Below, in pieces: positions 10,501-19,432 of a stretch of DNA of 54,882 nt. The stretch lies in NCBI GenBank assembly GCA_012841375.1, contig DUUV01000078.1, forward strand, positions 1 through 54,882. The letters are read 5' to 3'. Each line of letters starts with the position of its first letter. Within the stretch, counting starts at the first letter, position 1. The notes below the pieces were generated by a model that was not told where the DNA came from, ran no database searches, and was given only the letters and a program-made list of their open reading frames with translations. Both the position numbers and the translations under genes were made by a program. The DNA is from Candidatus Fermentithermobacillaceae bacterium (GTDB lineage: Bacteria > Bacillota > Sulfobacillia > Fermentithermobacillales > Fermentithermobacillaceae).

Positions 10501-11319
10501 GACGATGTAAAGAACCTGGCGCCTCCGCCGCCTGTCGATCCGGAGGTGAGCCGGGAGGTCCGGAGGCGGCTGGAGTGGCGTTATCCCCTTGGTTTCTTCA
10601 CTACCGTGCGAGCCAAGATGTCGGTGGGCGAACTCAAAAGGCGTCTTGACGGCGACGATGATGATGAATCCTGGCGCTTCCTGCCGCGGCCGACCGGGCG
10701 CATGGGGATGGACGATGCCGAAGGTTACTCAACCGCGGTGGAGCGGGGCATAGCGGTGCACGCGTTCTTGGCCCGGGTCCGGCTGGAGATGACTCACAGC
10801 CCGGAGGCCCTAGCGGCTGAGAACGCAAGATTGGTGAAAGCCGGCTATCTCAGGCCTCCCGGCCTCGATCCTGCGGATATCGCCCGTGTGGCTGCCTTTT
10901 TCGCTTCGCCTGCGGGGGTCGCCATACGCGAGTCCCCGGGGCGTGTCCTCCGGGAACTGCCCTTTACCGTCAAGCTGCCCGCCAGTGTCTTCGCGGCCGG
11001 CCTTCGGCGGCCGGAGGGTTCCGCCGGGGAGGAGGCCGGCGAGTCCGGAGCGGACTTCATCATCGCCCAGGGCGTCATCGACATGCTGCTGGATGAACCC
11101 GATGGGCTCGTCATACTTGACTTCAAGACTGACGACATCTCAGGCGACGAAGTCTCTAAGAGAGCCCTTGCCTATACCTCTCAGATCGCCCTGTATGCTC
11201 TGGCCGCAGAGCGCATACTCGGGAAGCCGGTACAGAAGGCGTCCATCTTTTTCCTAGGGCCGCTCAGGGAGGTTCAGGTGGACTGGCTGTCGTACAAGAG
11301 GTCACGAGGACTAGCCTGA
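7546..11319 (+). CDS. addA: ATP-dependent helicase/nuclease subunit A
   Basis: UvrD/RecB-type 3'-5' helicase and nuclease partner of AddB. Walker A (AAAGAGKTS, Lys31), the FTEKAASEMKERI motif, Walker B DEYQDTNPLQE, the VGDLKQSIYRFR motif, the late helicase motifs IHKAKGLEFPVVF and LYVALTRAKEKL, and the C-terminal nuclease GVIDMLL...DFKTD...QIALYA are all visible. The frame opens at GTG 7537, but GTG 7546 has GGGGAGGTGA directly upstream at ideal spacing, so I place the start there (1257 residues). Translation is coupled to addB. The last 46 bases overlap a convergent small gene on the reverse strand. Confidence 0.95.
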   Translation: MADTLWTKEQEAAITLTGNNMLVSAAAGAGKTSVLVERIIRKVLSPRDPLDLERLLVVTFTEKAASEMKERIRSSLEAAVRKSPGDTRIERQLALLDRAQISTIHAFCLRVLRRYYFRVNLDPSFKVLDANEAELIRMEALEELFEDLYDDPSPYGDLFRSLVERFGGRAVDEGLQSTALRLHEFVRSQPSVTEFFQLAKKRASGHDLIWLTCLASRALQDIRRAKALVEEAKGFCVAPGGPHSYLKALDDDLLLFSGAEVLVDGLLREAKAAAGGEGGLTGVLREMAGAVASHLSAASFTRLSPARDCDPDLKSRASALRDLAKKAFGRVGDYAFTRPLDEVMSEMAEVAPFTAGLCDIVEDLDRRYTAKKRAKGGVDFGDLERYCLEILEMDGGRLAADVRREFDWVLIDEYQDTNPLQERILTLVSRKDEGPGNVFMVGDLKQSIYRFRLAEPGLILEKSRSYVPPGGVERESVPGIRIDLTHNFRSRVEVLDAVNAIFADIMREEVADIDYAQGHELRPGASYPPAAGEYTTELHLVERLAGTMPEASDCGDSEGRDPSPPDPSLAASDLEEYEALEKEALVAAARIRKMVDLRDPLWIWDQKTKTRRPCSYRDIAILMRSTKERANAVAEVLRRCDIPCYAEAATGYFQAREVEIALSLLSVIDNPLQDIPLAAVLRSPIAGLEPGDLAAIRASAKKGAFYDAVTSFCLSESAEPRLRDTLRRFLKDLDRWRTAARRRPLAEVLWNILRETGYHDYVGGLPGGGQRQANLRALCDRARQFDSFGHHGLPRFLRFIERLRESEGDLGTARALGEHEDVVRLMSIHKAKGLEFPVVFILDLGKRFNKDDLREDILFHRELGLGAVYVDLENRVKYPTALHQAIAARIDRENTAEEMRVLYVALTRAKEKLVMVGSARSIEKTLQRWQRSDPRGAGTYLDWICPVALGGGRADLFTVKVWGTPDGETVPPPSSSLSLPTDLNWDDVKNLAPPPPVDPEVSREVRRRLEWRYPLGFFTTVRAKMSVGELKRRLDGDDDDESWRFLPRPTGRMGMDDAEGYSTAVERGIAVHAFLARVRLEMTHSPEALAAENARLVKAGYLRPPGLDPADIARVAAFFASPAGVAIRESPGRVLRELPFTVKLPASVFAAGLRRPEGSAGEEAGESGADFIIAQGVIDMLLDEPDGLVILDFKTDDISGDEVSKRALAYTSQIALYALAAERILGKPVQKASIFFLGPLREVQVDWLSYKRSRGLA

Positions 11320-11621
11320 GGCACCTGGGCAGGGCGTGTGAGCACCAGTGACGTACCGTTATCCAGCGTGATGTGAAGGTAGGTTCCGTCTTGAGGGCCT
11401 TCGGGCTGGACGTAGGATATTTGTTCTTCGTCCAGGTACAGGCTGCTTCCGAGAGGTCCGGTAAGCGCGAAACTCGAGAAGGGGCGACCCGGCCCAAGAG
11501 GCGAGGGCGGCGAGACCTCCGCCACCATGAAACTGGCCTCTGCGCCTTGTCCCAGGTCTATCTTGAGCATTGCGGGTCCTTGTTGGACGAATGCAGCTAT
11601 GGCCATGTAGCTCTCTGCCAA
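11274..11621 (-). CDS. Small hypothetical protein convergent with addA
   Basis: A 115-residue frame on the reverse strand with no family I recognise. It is the only reasonable coding frame between addA and the next gene. Its TTG start has a clear SD (GGGGAGG, nine bases upstream). The product reads like a real protein: an N-terminal MAIAAF segment, then a beta-rich C-terminal part containing YLHITLDNGTSLVL. No signal peptide, membrane helix or catalytic motif is apparent. The 3' end overlaps the last 46 bases of addA tail to tail, so part of the composition is constrained by addA. It could still be spurious; homologues with the same start would settle it. Confidence 0.55.
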   Translation of the reverse strand: MAESYMAIAAFVQQGPAMLKIDLGQGAEASFMVAEVSPPSPLGPGRPFSSFALTGPLGSSLYLDEEQISYVQPEGPQDGTYLHITLDNGTSLVLTRPAQVPQASPRDLLYDSQST

Positions 11622-11760
11622 TGACGCGAGCCTCCCCGGAGTGGTGGTTCAATACGTAAGTAGTATGCACGGTCTTGCGAGCGTTGCCTTACCGGCGGTT
11701 TGTCCGTACGATATTAGGGGGCTTAGCCCCGAAATCCACATTCCTCGGAGGTGAAGGCTG

Positions 11761-12738
11761 TTGCCTGCCAACTTGGGACCCCTCTACCACGTGGCCGAAG
11801 AGCGTTACCGGCAGGCCATAACCGATGAGGAGAAGATGGCTGCCCTGGAAGAGATGATGGCCACCATCCCCAAACACAAGGGGACCGAGAAGATGCAGGC
11901 GGACATCAAACGCCGCATCGCCAAACTCAAAGAAAGCATGAAGGGCGGCACCAAGGGTCCCAGGCGCAGGGAGTTTTTCCGCATCGACAAGGAAGGCGCA
12001 GGCCAGGTAGTCCTGGTTGGGCCTCCCAATTCAGGCAAGTCCTCGATGCTCAAGAGGATGACCCGTGCCGTCCCGGAGGTAGCCGATTACCCGTTTACGA
12101 CCCGTATGCCGCTTCCAGGCATGGCTCAGTGGGAGAACGTGCAGGTACAGCTCATCGACATGCCCCCGATCGCGCCGGAGACATCCCAGTCCTGGGTATG
12201 GGCGCTCCTCCGGATGTCTGACGGGCTCCTGGTTGTGCTTGACGCAGGCGATGACGATGTCCTTGACCAGACCGAAAACCTTTTCTCATTCATGGAAGAG
12301 AACAACGTGTTCATAAAGAATGACGGCGAACAGGGTTTCAAAGAAAAGAAGGCCATTTGCGCCGCAAACAAGTGCGACATGCCCGGGGCAAGCGAGAGGA
12401 TCGAACTCCTCAAGGAGGTAATTGGGGACAAAATGGACATCGTTCCCTGCTCGACGGCGACGGGCGAAGGGCTCAGTCTTCTCCTCTCCAGAGTGTTTTT
12501 CGAAGTGCTGGGGAGAATTCGCGTCTACACCAGACCTCCAGGAAAGAAGCCTGACTTCTCGCAGCCGTTCATACTTGACAGAGGCACCACCGTCATCGAC
12601 GCGGCTCGCGAAGTCCACAAAGAGATCGCCGAATCGCTGAAGTACGCCAGGGTATGGGGGAAAGGCGTGTTTGAGGGCCAGATGGTACCACGTGACCATG
12701 TCCTGAGCGACGGTGACGTGATTGTGTTCTACACGTAA
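11761..12738 (+). CDS. DRG/OBG-like GTPase with TGS domain
   Basis: Predicted ribosome- or RNA-associated GTPase. The N-terminal 70 residues form a basic helical region of the DRG type (KHKGTEKMQADIKRRIAKLKE). The G domain follows, with P-loop GPPNSGKSS and guanine motif NKCD. A C-terminal TGS domain (from about residue 255) ends in LSDGDVIVFYT. The G3 motif reads DMPP rather than the usual DxPG. The TTG start has a good SD (GGAGGTGA). A GGGGCTTAGCCCC hairpin lies about 30 bases upstream. The ATP-grasp gene follows four bases after the stop. The molecular role of bacterial members is poorly known. Confidence 0.85.
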   Translation: MPANLGPLYHVAEERYRQAITDEEKMAALEEMMATIPKHKGTEKMQADIKRRIAKLKESMKGGTKGPRRREFFRIDKEGAGQVVLVGPPNSGKSSMLKRMTRAVPEVADYPFTTRMPLPGMAQWENVQVQLIDMPPIAPETSQSWVWALLRMSDGLLVVLDAGDDDVLDQTENLFSFMEENNVFIKNDGEQGFKEKKAICAANKCDMPGASERIELLKEVIGDKMDIVPCSTATGEGLSLLLSRVFFEVLGRIRVYTRPPGKKPDFSQPFILDRGTTVIDAAREVHKEIAESLKYARVWGKGVFEGQMVPRDHVLSDGDVIVFYT

Positions 12739-12742
12739 CGCC

Positions 12743-15397
12743 ATGCAGCCGAGAGAGCTTGTACTCCGGATATTGCGTCTGAACCTCATACCCGCTCCCA
12801 GGGTGATCGCGCCCGGACCTGCCACCGAGTTTCCCGTTTTGCACGTAGACGCGCAAGGTTCCGGGCGGGTTGTGAAGACCTTGGACGAGGCCAGGGCCTT
12901 ATCCCAAGCCGTGGCAGGCGTCTCGAGAGACCGGAGTGCCGGAGATTTCTTCAGCGAGATCCTCCCCATAGAAGAAACGGCCGAGGTGGCCGTGTCGGGC
13001 CTTGCAGGCGAGTGGCACCGCATGAGATGCGGCACATCTCAACCGGAGCGTGTGAAGGCCATTTCTCTGGCGGTGCGGGCGACTTATGCGCTGGGTCTTT
13101 ACCGGGCCCTCGTAACCATCGGTTTCGGGCCCGGCGGGCCATGGGTGGTCCACGTGGAACCCGGGAATCCCGAAGGGTGTCGGAGTCTCAATGGAACGAG
13201 ACAACTAGACTCTCGCATCCGGTTTCTGGGGGCGAGAGCAGAGTATATAGCCGTTGACCCGCGGACCGGCAGAGGCCTCGACGAATTCTTTGACGTTTGG
13301 GTTAAGCCGGATGGCGAGCCGGCTCTTCCTCTCGCCGGAGAGGTTGCTCCCGGCGGCGATTGGCGTACTCCGCCGGCAACCTACCTGTGGATCTCGTCAC
13401 CCGTGCCGCGCCGGGATATGCCTCTTTCCACGAGGTTCATGTTTCAAGGAGAGCCCAGCTCCGGATTCCTGCGCGCTCTTGACAGATCCGTCGCCGTGCT
13501 GGGGATGATGGTCTGCCGGCCCGATGACGTGCGGGAACGTAATGGGACCGGAGAGGGGCTTCTCGGGTCCTACCGGGTTACCGGCGAGGGCTCGTTTGAA
13601 TACACGACGGTACCCAGCCTCCTCTGGAGCCCCCGGGCGATGAGGCGGGTCTGTGAGGCCGTGGCCGGTGAGGTCGAAAGATACAACGGGGCCCAGGGAG
13701 CCGGAGCATGCATTGAGAATGGAACCCCGGGCACCGGGTCGGCTGCACGTCACGGGGATCCCGGTGAGATGGGCAAGTTCAAGGGAAAGCATGAGATCTG
13801 GTCCTCACACCTGGAGAGGCTCTACCGGTGGCAACGCGCCTATTATCACGCCGACAAGACCTTCTTTTCCGTCCCTCCCTGCCTTCCACTGGACTCTGCG
13901 CCGGGCGGTGATTTTCGACCTCTTTGGGGGTTGGATGCGCCCGCGTTCAGCGACTCATGCGTGACGCTCGGGACCGACATTGTCTCCGCCGGCCACAAGT
14001 CCCAGGGGAAAGGCGTGATGGTAAGAGCGGGGGTCCGTTCCGCCTTAGTGGAGTGGGAAAACGTGCTGAGCCCGGACGTCCTCGAAGCAGACGATTTCAA
14101 CGGCGGAACCTCTGCCTGGGCCCCGGCGACCTTGATCCGCCCCAATCCGACGGCGGCGCGCACGCTCACGCTTCCGGAAGGTGCAATCTTGAGGGCAGAC
14201 GTTACCTCGAACGTGCGGTGCCTGCGCGTGGGTCCGATCATAGGGATCATGGCTCCCAGACTCGGAAAAGGCCAGAGGTTCGGCATTGAGACCGACCGGT
14301 TCAGGCACATGGTCCGGCTCGGCGCCGAAATGGGTCTCTTGGTGTACGTGTTTTTCCCGGAACCTGCTCCCGGTGAGGGCCCCACTTTGGACCCTGTTGC
14401 CGGCTTTGTGAAAGGCTGGACCCACCGGGACCGCCGCGGCTGGTCGGCAGAGTGGCTGCCTCTCCCCGATGTGGTTTACGACCGTCACATACCGGACCCA
14501 GTGACAGGCGGCGCGAGAGATGTCGCCCAAGAGTTCTCCGGCGCTTGCCCGCAAGCGGTGTTCATCAACTCTCTGCCGCTCGTGCGATTGTGCAGAGACA
14601 AGCTTATGACTCATGACGTCTTGTCCGGCGTCCCTGAAATCGCGGCGCACCTGCCCGTCACAGAGGCGGTCAGAGAGGCGTCTCAGGCCGCGCGTTTTGC
14701 CTCTTTTCGGCGAAGAGCCTTTCTGAAACTACGTGGCGGCACCGGCACCAAAGGACTCGCGCTCATCGAGAACCTGGGCTCCCGGTACCGGATCACCAGG
14801 CGCGAAAAGGGCGCTCCGCCCAGAGTGGACGAGGTTCAGGGACAAGCCAGTCTCTTGAGATTCCTCTCGGACGTCCTCCAAATACCTGCCCCGGGGACTC
14901 CCCCGAGGCGCGAACCGTGCCCGGAGTTCATCATCCAAGAGGGGATAGACTTGGCGCCCCTCCCGGAAGGTGCAGGCAGCGCATTTGAAGTGCGGGTTGT
15001 GTATCAGAAAGGTGGAGCGGGCGTCTGGTTGAGGACCGGCATGGTCGTCCGCGCCAATCCCGAAGCCGAGGGCTTTGTGCTGCCCGGCGTGGAACTCCAC
15101 CATAGGGTCGGTGATTTCCTTGAACTGGCGCTGCCCGGCAGAGTAAACGAAGTGAAAGCGGCGGTGAGGCGAGTGGCCAGGATGATCCCCCCCGTATTGG
15201 AGCGGCACTCGGGCCGGGGAGGGGAGATCTCGGTTGATTTCGGGATAGACAGGAACGGGAAGCCTTGGCTTATCGAAGTGAACTCGAAACCCGCCACGCT
15301 GTTTAGGGATATCGGCGCCTTTGAACTCAGGAAGCTGACTCTACTCCGGGTCCTGAACTACGCCGTCGCTCTGCACCGGGAACTCCGTGGCATCTGA
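12743..15397 (+). CDS. Multi-domain amidoligase: COOH-NH2-ligase-like region plus YheC/YheD ATP-grasp
   Basis: About 884 residues, with three regions as I read them. Residues 1-150 resemble the tail of an ATP-grasp domain (YALGLYRALVTIGFGPGG, then HVEPGNP). Residues about 155-330 look like the glutamine-synthetase-fold COOH-NH2 ligase seen in phage and Firmicutes amidoligases (FLGARAEYIAVDPRTGR, then SFEYTTVPSLLWSP). From about residue 485 a complete YheC/YheD-type ATP-grasp follows (GPIIGIMAPRLGKGQRFG, PDVVYDRH, FLKLRGGTGTKGLALI, ISVDFGIDRNGKPWLIEVNSKP). YheC/YheD proteins are linked to the spore coat, which suggests a spore-former. The frame opens at TTG 12722; I prefer ATG 12743, four bases after the GTPase stop. 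The substrate is unknown. The ATP-grasp call is firm; the middle-domain call rests on remembered motifs. Confidence 0.75.
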   Translation: MQPRELVLRILRLNLIPAPRVIAPGPATEFPVLHVDAQGSGRVVKTLDEARALSQAVAGVSRDRSAGDFFSEILPIEETAEVAVSGLAGEWHRMRCGTSQPERVKAISLAVRATYALGLYRALVTIGFGPGGPWVVHVEPGNPEGCRSLNGTRQLDSRIRFLGARAEYIAVDPRTGRGLDEFFDVWVKPDGEPALPLAGEVAPGGDWRTPPATYLWISSPVPRRDMPLSTRFMFQGEPSSGFLRALDRSVAVLGMMVCRPDDVRERNGTGEGLLGSYRVTGEGSFEYTTVPSLLWSPRAMRRVCEAVAGEVERYNGAQGAGACIENGTPGTGSAARHGDPGEMGKFKGKHEIWSSHLERLYRWQRAYYHADKTFFSVPPCLPLDSAPGGDFRPLWGLDAPAFSDSCVTLGTDIVSAGHKSQGKGVMVRAGVRSALVEWENVLSPDVLEADDFNGGTSAWAPATLIRPNPTAARTLTLPEGAILRADVTSNVRCLRVGPIIGIMAPRLGKGQRFGIETDRFRHMVRLGAEMGLLVYVFFPEPAPGEGPTLDPVAGFVKGWTHRDRRGWSAEWLPLPDVVYDRHIPDPVTGGARDVAQEFSGACPQAVFINSLPLVRLCRDKLMTHDVLSGVPEIAAHLPVTEAVREASQAARFASFRRRAFLKLRGGTGTKGLALIENLGSRYRITRREKGAPPRVDEVQGQASLLRFLSDVLQIPAPGTPPRREPCPEFIIQEGIDLAPLPEGAGSAFEVRVVYQKGGAGVWLRTGMVVRANPEAEGFVLPGVELHHRVGDFLELALPGRVNEVKAAVRRVARMIPPVLERHSGRGGEISVDFGIDRNGKPWLIEVNSKPATLFRDIGAFELRKLTLLRVLNYAVALHRELRGI

Positions 15398-15509
15398 GAC
15401 CGGGTCCCCTTAGACCCTGGAAATGAACGACACCCGCAGGAACCGCCTCCTCCTGTAAAGAACAAGTTCAAGGATATGGGAGCCGACCGGGTCGGACAAA
15501 AAGGAACAA

Positions 15510-15526
15510 GGCCCAGCAAATGGGCC
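15510..15526 (+). other. Short stem-loop just upstream of the SD of the serine hydrolase gene
   Basis: A perfect GGCCCA/TGGGCC stem with a five-base loop abuts the GGGGAGG ribosome-binding site (15527-15533). It covers an alternative upstream ATG at 15520. No T-run follows, so it is not a classical terminator; it could modulate translation. A second short stem (GGGTC/GACCC, near 15402-15417) lies directly after the preceding gene. Confidence 0.35.
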
Positions 15527-15540
15527 GGGGAGGAGCGCGC

Positions 15541-17031
15541 ATGAAGTCTTTCGCCACTCAATTCGAACCGTATATGCAGCAATTTCTCGAGGAGACGAAG
15601 GCTCCCGGGATGGCCGTCGCTGTGGTGTCAAGAAATGAAGTGGTCTACGCTCGCGGATTCGGCGTGAGGGACCGGGATACGGGCGCGGCAGTGACGCCTG
15701 AGACCATCTTCGGCGTGGCGTCAGTGTCCAAATCCTTTACGTGCCTTGCCATTATGCAGCTGGCTCTGGCGGGAAAGCTTTCTCCCGACGACCCCGTACA
15801 GAAGTACCTTCCTGCTTTCGACTTGCCGGGAGGAGGCGGTGGTCGAGTCACTATCCATCACCTGATGACTCACGCGGCCGGCATGCCTCCCTTGCCGGCG
15901 CTCAACTACTCAATACGGGGTAACACTCCGAAAGATCCCGAAGAGAGCGTAGAGGCGCAAAGGCCCGGCCTGGACGCCTCACCTGAGACGCACGGGGAGA
16001 AGCAAAGCGAACAACCCGGCGAGGCGCACGAGTCGAAGGTTTCCGGGAAAGGAGAGCCCCGCGAGAAGTCATTCCCGAGGATTGATGATTTCGATCAGCT
16101 CATAGGATATATCCGGACCGGCGACTACAAGGTCCTGGGAGAACCGGGCCAATACGTGAGCTACTCCAACGACTGCTACGGCCTCTTGGGAGCCATTATC
16201 GAGAAGGTGAGCGGCCGGAGGTTCGAGGACTACATGGAGGAGAACGTGCTGGCACCTCTCGAGATGGGGAGAAGCATGTACGACCTCTCTGACCTTCAAG
16301 GGTTTGACAATGTCACTTCTCTCTACATCAAGGACGGAGAAGAGGTGAAGCATAAGCGTCATTGGCAGGTAGCGCCTCCGTTCACTGCATGCGGTTGGCT
16401 CAAGTCGACCGTCCTTGATCTCGCCAATTACCTCCGGATGTACCTTGGGAAAGGTAGCTGGAACGGCAAGCAGATCTTGTCGCCGGACGGAATCGAAAGG
16501 ATGATTCATCCTCACGCGCCGTACTCTCGCGACCGGAAGTACTGTTACGGCTTCACCCGCCTGGATGACTACCACGGCGTTACTTTGATCGAACACAGCG
16601 GCAGCCTGAGAGGCGTCGCGTCGAATATCGGGTTCATACCGGAAAAAGGGCTTGGGGTAGCGGTGCTCTCGAACTTGACCGGGACTCCATCATCCAGGGC
16701 CTGGCTGGCAGCCGTAAACCTTCTCTTGGGGCTGCCGGTGGAGACTCCAAGGAGCGTCTACAAGAAGGAAGCCTGGCCGCCTGAGGATGTGGCAGAGTAC
16801 GCCGGTACATTCAAGTCCGGTGAGGGAGTCACTCTCAAACTTTCGGTCAAGGATGGCTCGCTGGTCGCCACCGTAGACAAGAAGGAGTATGAGGTGAAGC
16901 GAGACAGCGAGGACTTGGGGACCCTTCATTTGAACGGGCAAGACTCAGAGGTTAGGTTCTTAAGAGACGGAGATGGCAGAATCTGGGCAGTTGGGTGGGG
17001 TGGACGGATCATCCGGAAGACCTCCGGCTAG
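15541..17031 (+). CDS. Beta-lactamase-fold serine hydrolase (class C/PBP4*-like)
   Basis: Serine hydrolase of the AmpC/esterase/D-aminopeptidase superfamily. The catalytic set is present: SVSK in ASVSKSFTCLAIMQ, YSN in VSYSNDCYGLLG, and HSG in IEHSGSLRG. A C-terminal beta domain (from about residue 410) resembles the lipocalin-like tails found on such hydrolases. Between HHLMTHAAGMPP and the YSN motif sits a charged, Glu/Pro/Ser-rich insertion of about 55 residues, probably a flexible loop. No signal peptide is seen, so the enzyme may be cytoplasmic. The start at 15541 is chosen over ATG 15520 because GGGGAGGAG precedes it. The substrate (peptide, ester or D-amino acid compound) cannot be deduced. 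Confidence 0.88.
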   Translation: MKSFATQFEPYMQQFLEETKAPGMAVAVVSRNEVVYARGFGVRDRDTGAAVTPETIFGVASVSKSFTCLAIMQLALAGKLSPDDPVQKYLPAFDLPGGGGGRVTIHHLMTHAAGMPPLPALNYSIRGNTPKDPEESVEAQRPGLDASPETHGEKQSEQPGEAHESKVSGKGEPREKSFPRIDDFDQLIGYIRTGDYKVLGEPGQYVSYSNDCYGLLGAIIEKVSGRRFEDYMEENVLAPLEMGRSMYDLSDLQGFDNVTSLYIKDGEEVKHKRHWQVAPPFTACGWLKSTVLDLANYLRMYLGKGSWNGKQILSPDGIERMIHPHAPYSRDRKYCYGFTRLDDYHGVTLIEHSGSLRGVASNIGFIPEKGLGVAVLSNLTGTPSSRAWLAAVNLLLGLPVETPRSVYKKEAWPPEDVAEYAGTFKSGEGVTLKLSVKDGSLVATVDKKEYEVKRDSEDLGTLHLNGQDSEVRFLRDGDGRIWAVGWGGRIIRKTSG

Positions 17032-17180
17032 ACCTGTGTGTAGCACGGAACGGTATCCGAAGGAGTCGGGCGTCCAGGTGTAGAAAACGAGCATGCAAAA
17101 AGCTGCCGCCCGGTTGCTTGCAGATCATCTCACGGGAAAACGGTCTGCGCGTAGTCGTATAGGAGAGGGAGGATGATCGG

Positions 17181-18221
17181 TTGAGAGCTGTCCTCAAGAA
17201 AGATCCTGCTCCGGGTGCTGTGTTGGTGGATGTCCCCGTGCCGAAGCCGGGGCCGGGAGAAGTCCTGGTTAAGATCAAGGCAACGTCCATATGCGGTACC
17301 GACCACCACATTTATATCTGGAACGAGTGGTCCCAAAACCGGATCAAACCTCCGAGAATCATGGGCCACGAATTCGCGGGCGAAGTGGTCGAACTCGGCA
17401 GCGGTTGCCTTAAGGCCAAGGTGGGTGACTACGTGTCTGCCGAAACCCATGTAGTCTGTGGCCTCTGTATCCAGTGCATGCTCGGAGAAAAGCATGTGTG
17501 CCAGGACACGCGGATCCTGGGAGTAGACACAGACGGCGTCTTTGCCGAGTACGCCGTTGTACCGGAGGAGAACCTGTGGTACAACGACCCAAGCATCCCG
17601 CCCGATGTAGCGTCGATTCAGGAACCTCTGGGAAACGCGGTCCATACCGTCATGTCGGGCGAGACCCGCGGGAAGTCTTTCGCGGTCTTCGGATGCGGTC
17701 CGATAGGTCTCATGGCTATCGGAGTAGCCAAAGCCGTGGGCGGAACGTTCGTGGCAGCGGCCGACATCAACGAGTATAGACTCGGTCTGGCCCGCGACAT
17801 GGGAGCCGATCTGGTGATAAACAGCATGAAGGATGACCCGGTTCAGGCGATCATGGATGCCACCAAAGGAGTCGGAGCGGATGTGGTTCTGGAAATGTCC
17901 GGGGCCGCGCCCGTGTATGTCCAGATGCTGAAGGTAGTGAGACCGGGCGGTCGCGTAGCGCTTTTGGGATTGCCGTCCAAGCCGCTTACCGTGAACTTTT
18001 CCGATGACATCATCATGCGTGGGGTTGCCTTGCATGGGATCACCGGCCGCCGGATGTGGGAGACATGGGCCATGACCCGCGAGCTCCTGCGTTCGGGCAA
18101 GCTGGACCTGGAACCAATCATCACTCACCGCCTGGACCTTGCCGGTTACGCTCAGGGCATGGACCTCATGACTAGCGGGAACTCGGGCAAGGTTATCCTT
18201 TATCCGGAGGGGTTGAAGTAA
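17181..18221 (+). CDS. tdh: L-threonine 3-dehydrogenase
   Basis: Zinc-dependent medium-chain dehydrogenase that oxidises L-threonine to 2-amino-3-ketobutyrate with NAD+. Catalytic zinc ligand Cys38 lies in SICGTDHH and GHEFAGEV follows. The structural zinc cysteines are at 93, 96, 99 and 107, the same positions as in the E. coli enzyme. The nucleotide fold [11 protein letters not shown] is intact. Its 346 residues are typical. The TTG start follows GGGAGG. The stop overlaps the kbl ATG by one base (TAATG), so the two enzymes are made together and probably channel the unstable intermediate. Confidence 0.95.
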   Translation: MRAVLKKDPAPGAVLVDVPVPKPGPGEVLVKIKATSICGTDHHIYIWNEWSQNRIKPPRIMGHEFAGEVVELGSGCLKAKVGDYVSAETHVVCGLCIQCMLGEKHVCQDTRILGVDTDGVFAEYAVVPEENLWYNDPSIPPDVASIQEPLGNAVHTVMSGETRGKSFAVFGCGPIGLMAIGVAKAVGGTFVAAADINEYRLGLARDMGADLVINSMKDDPVQAIMDATKGVGADVVLEMSGAAPVYVQMLKVVRPGGRVALLGLPSKPLTVNFSDDIIMRGVALHGITGRRMWETWAMTRELLRSGKLDLEPIITHRLDLAGYAQGMDLMTSGNSGKVILYPEGLK

Positions 18222-19402
18222 TGTCCAAATTGAGCTTTCTGGCCGACGAACTTCAGAGTCTCAGGGAGTCCGGGCTCTACAACAACATCCGTTCCATCAC
18301 CGGGCCTCAGGGCGCATGGTTTGTAGTTGACGGGAAGAAGGTCTTGAACCTTTGCTCCAACAACTATCTGGGATTCGCCAACATGCCCGCGCTTAAAGAG
18401 GCAGCGAAAAAGGCCATTGACGTGTACGGAGTTGGGCCGGGCGCCGTTAGGACAATCTCGGGCACCCAGGATATCCACCTGGCCCTCGAGAAGAAGCTCG
18501 CCGAGTTCAAGCACGCTCCCGCCTGCATAGTCGTCCAAGCGGGTTTCACAGCAAACACGGTGGTTATCCCCACCATCACAGGCCAGGGAGACGTGATCTT
18601 TTCGGACGAGTTGAATCACGCGAGCATCATTGACGGGTGCAGGTTGTCCAAGGCGCGGGTCGTGAGATACGCGCACAACGATGTAGGTGACCTCCGCGCC
18701 AAGATTCTGGAGAACAAGGAGAACGCCCGTAGGATGCTGATCATCACCGACGGCGTTTTCAGCATGGACGGAGACATCGCTCCCCTTCCCGAGATCTGTG
18801 ATGTTGCCGACGAGTTCGGCGCCATGGTGATGGTGGACGACGCCCACGGCGAGGGAGTCCTGGGAGACAGCGGCCGTGGTATCGTCAACCACTTCAAGCT
18901 TGAGGGTAGGGTTGAGGTGGAAGTCGGTACGCTTTCCAAAGCGTTCGGTGTGATGGGCGGGTACGTCACCGGCGAAAAGGTGCTCATCGAGTATCTCAAG
19001 CAGAGAGGCCGCCCGTTCCTGTTCAGCACCGGTCTCACTCCCGCCGACACGGCGGCGGCCATTGCCGCGGTGGATGTACTCCTCGAGTCTGACGCCCTCG
19101 TCAAGAAACTTTGGGACAACGCCGCTTACTTCCGGGCGGGACTCCAGAAGGCCGGATTCGACACCGGCAAGACGGAAACGCCCATTACCCCCGTCATGCT
19201 TGGCGACGAAAAGGTGACGGGCGAGTTTTCCAAGCGGCTGTACGATGAAGGCATATTCGCCTCGGCGATCACTTATCCCACGGTGGCGAGGGGTAAGGCC
19301 CGTATCCGCTGCATGTTGTCGGCAGCCCATGAGAGAAGCGACCTGGACTACGCAATCGATAAGTTTACGGTAGTAGGCAAGTCGCTAGGCGTGGTGAAGT
19401 AG
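18221..19402 (+). CDS. kbl: Glycine C-acetyltransferase (2-amino-3-ketobutyrate CoA ligase)
   Basis: PLP enzyme that cleaves 2-amino-3-ketobutyrate with CoA into glycine and acetyl-CoA, the second step of threonine catabolism after Tdh. The alpha-oxoamine synthase signatures are present: [51 protein letters not shown], and the Schiff-base lysine at about residue 240 in [13 protein letters not shown]. Length (393) is standard. The gene overlaps tdh by one base. BioF is the main alternative, but the tdh linkage and [16 protein letters not shown] favour Kbl. Confidence 0.95.
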   Translation: MSKLSFLADELQSLRESGLYNNIRSITGPQGAWFVVDGKKVLNLCSNNYLGFANMPALKEAAKKAIDVYGVGPGAVRTISGTQDIHLALEKKLAEFKHAPACIVVQAGFTANTVVIPTITGQGDVIFSDELNHASIIDGCRLSKARVVRYAHNDVGDLRAKILENKENARRMLIITDGVFSMDGDIAPLPEICDVADEFGAMVMVDDAHGEGVLGDSGRGIVNHFKLEGRVEVEVGTLSKAFGVMGGYVTGEKVLIEYLKQRGRPFLFSTGLTPADTAAAIAAVDVLLESDALVKKLWDNAAYFRAGLQKAGFDTGKTETPITPVMLGDEKVTGEFSKRLYDEGIFASAITYPTVARGKARIRCMLSAAHERSDLDYAIDKFTVVGKSLGVVK

Positions 19403-19432
19403 CCTAGATAGGCTTCTTGCGAAGACCTGAGA

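Noticed and set aside
17130-19330. Long reverse frames opposite tdh and kbl
   Set aside because: Shadows of two confidently identified genes; high GC in third codon positions keeps the antisense frame open.
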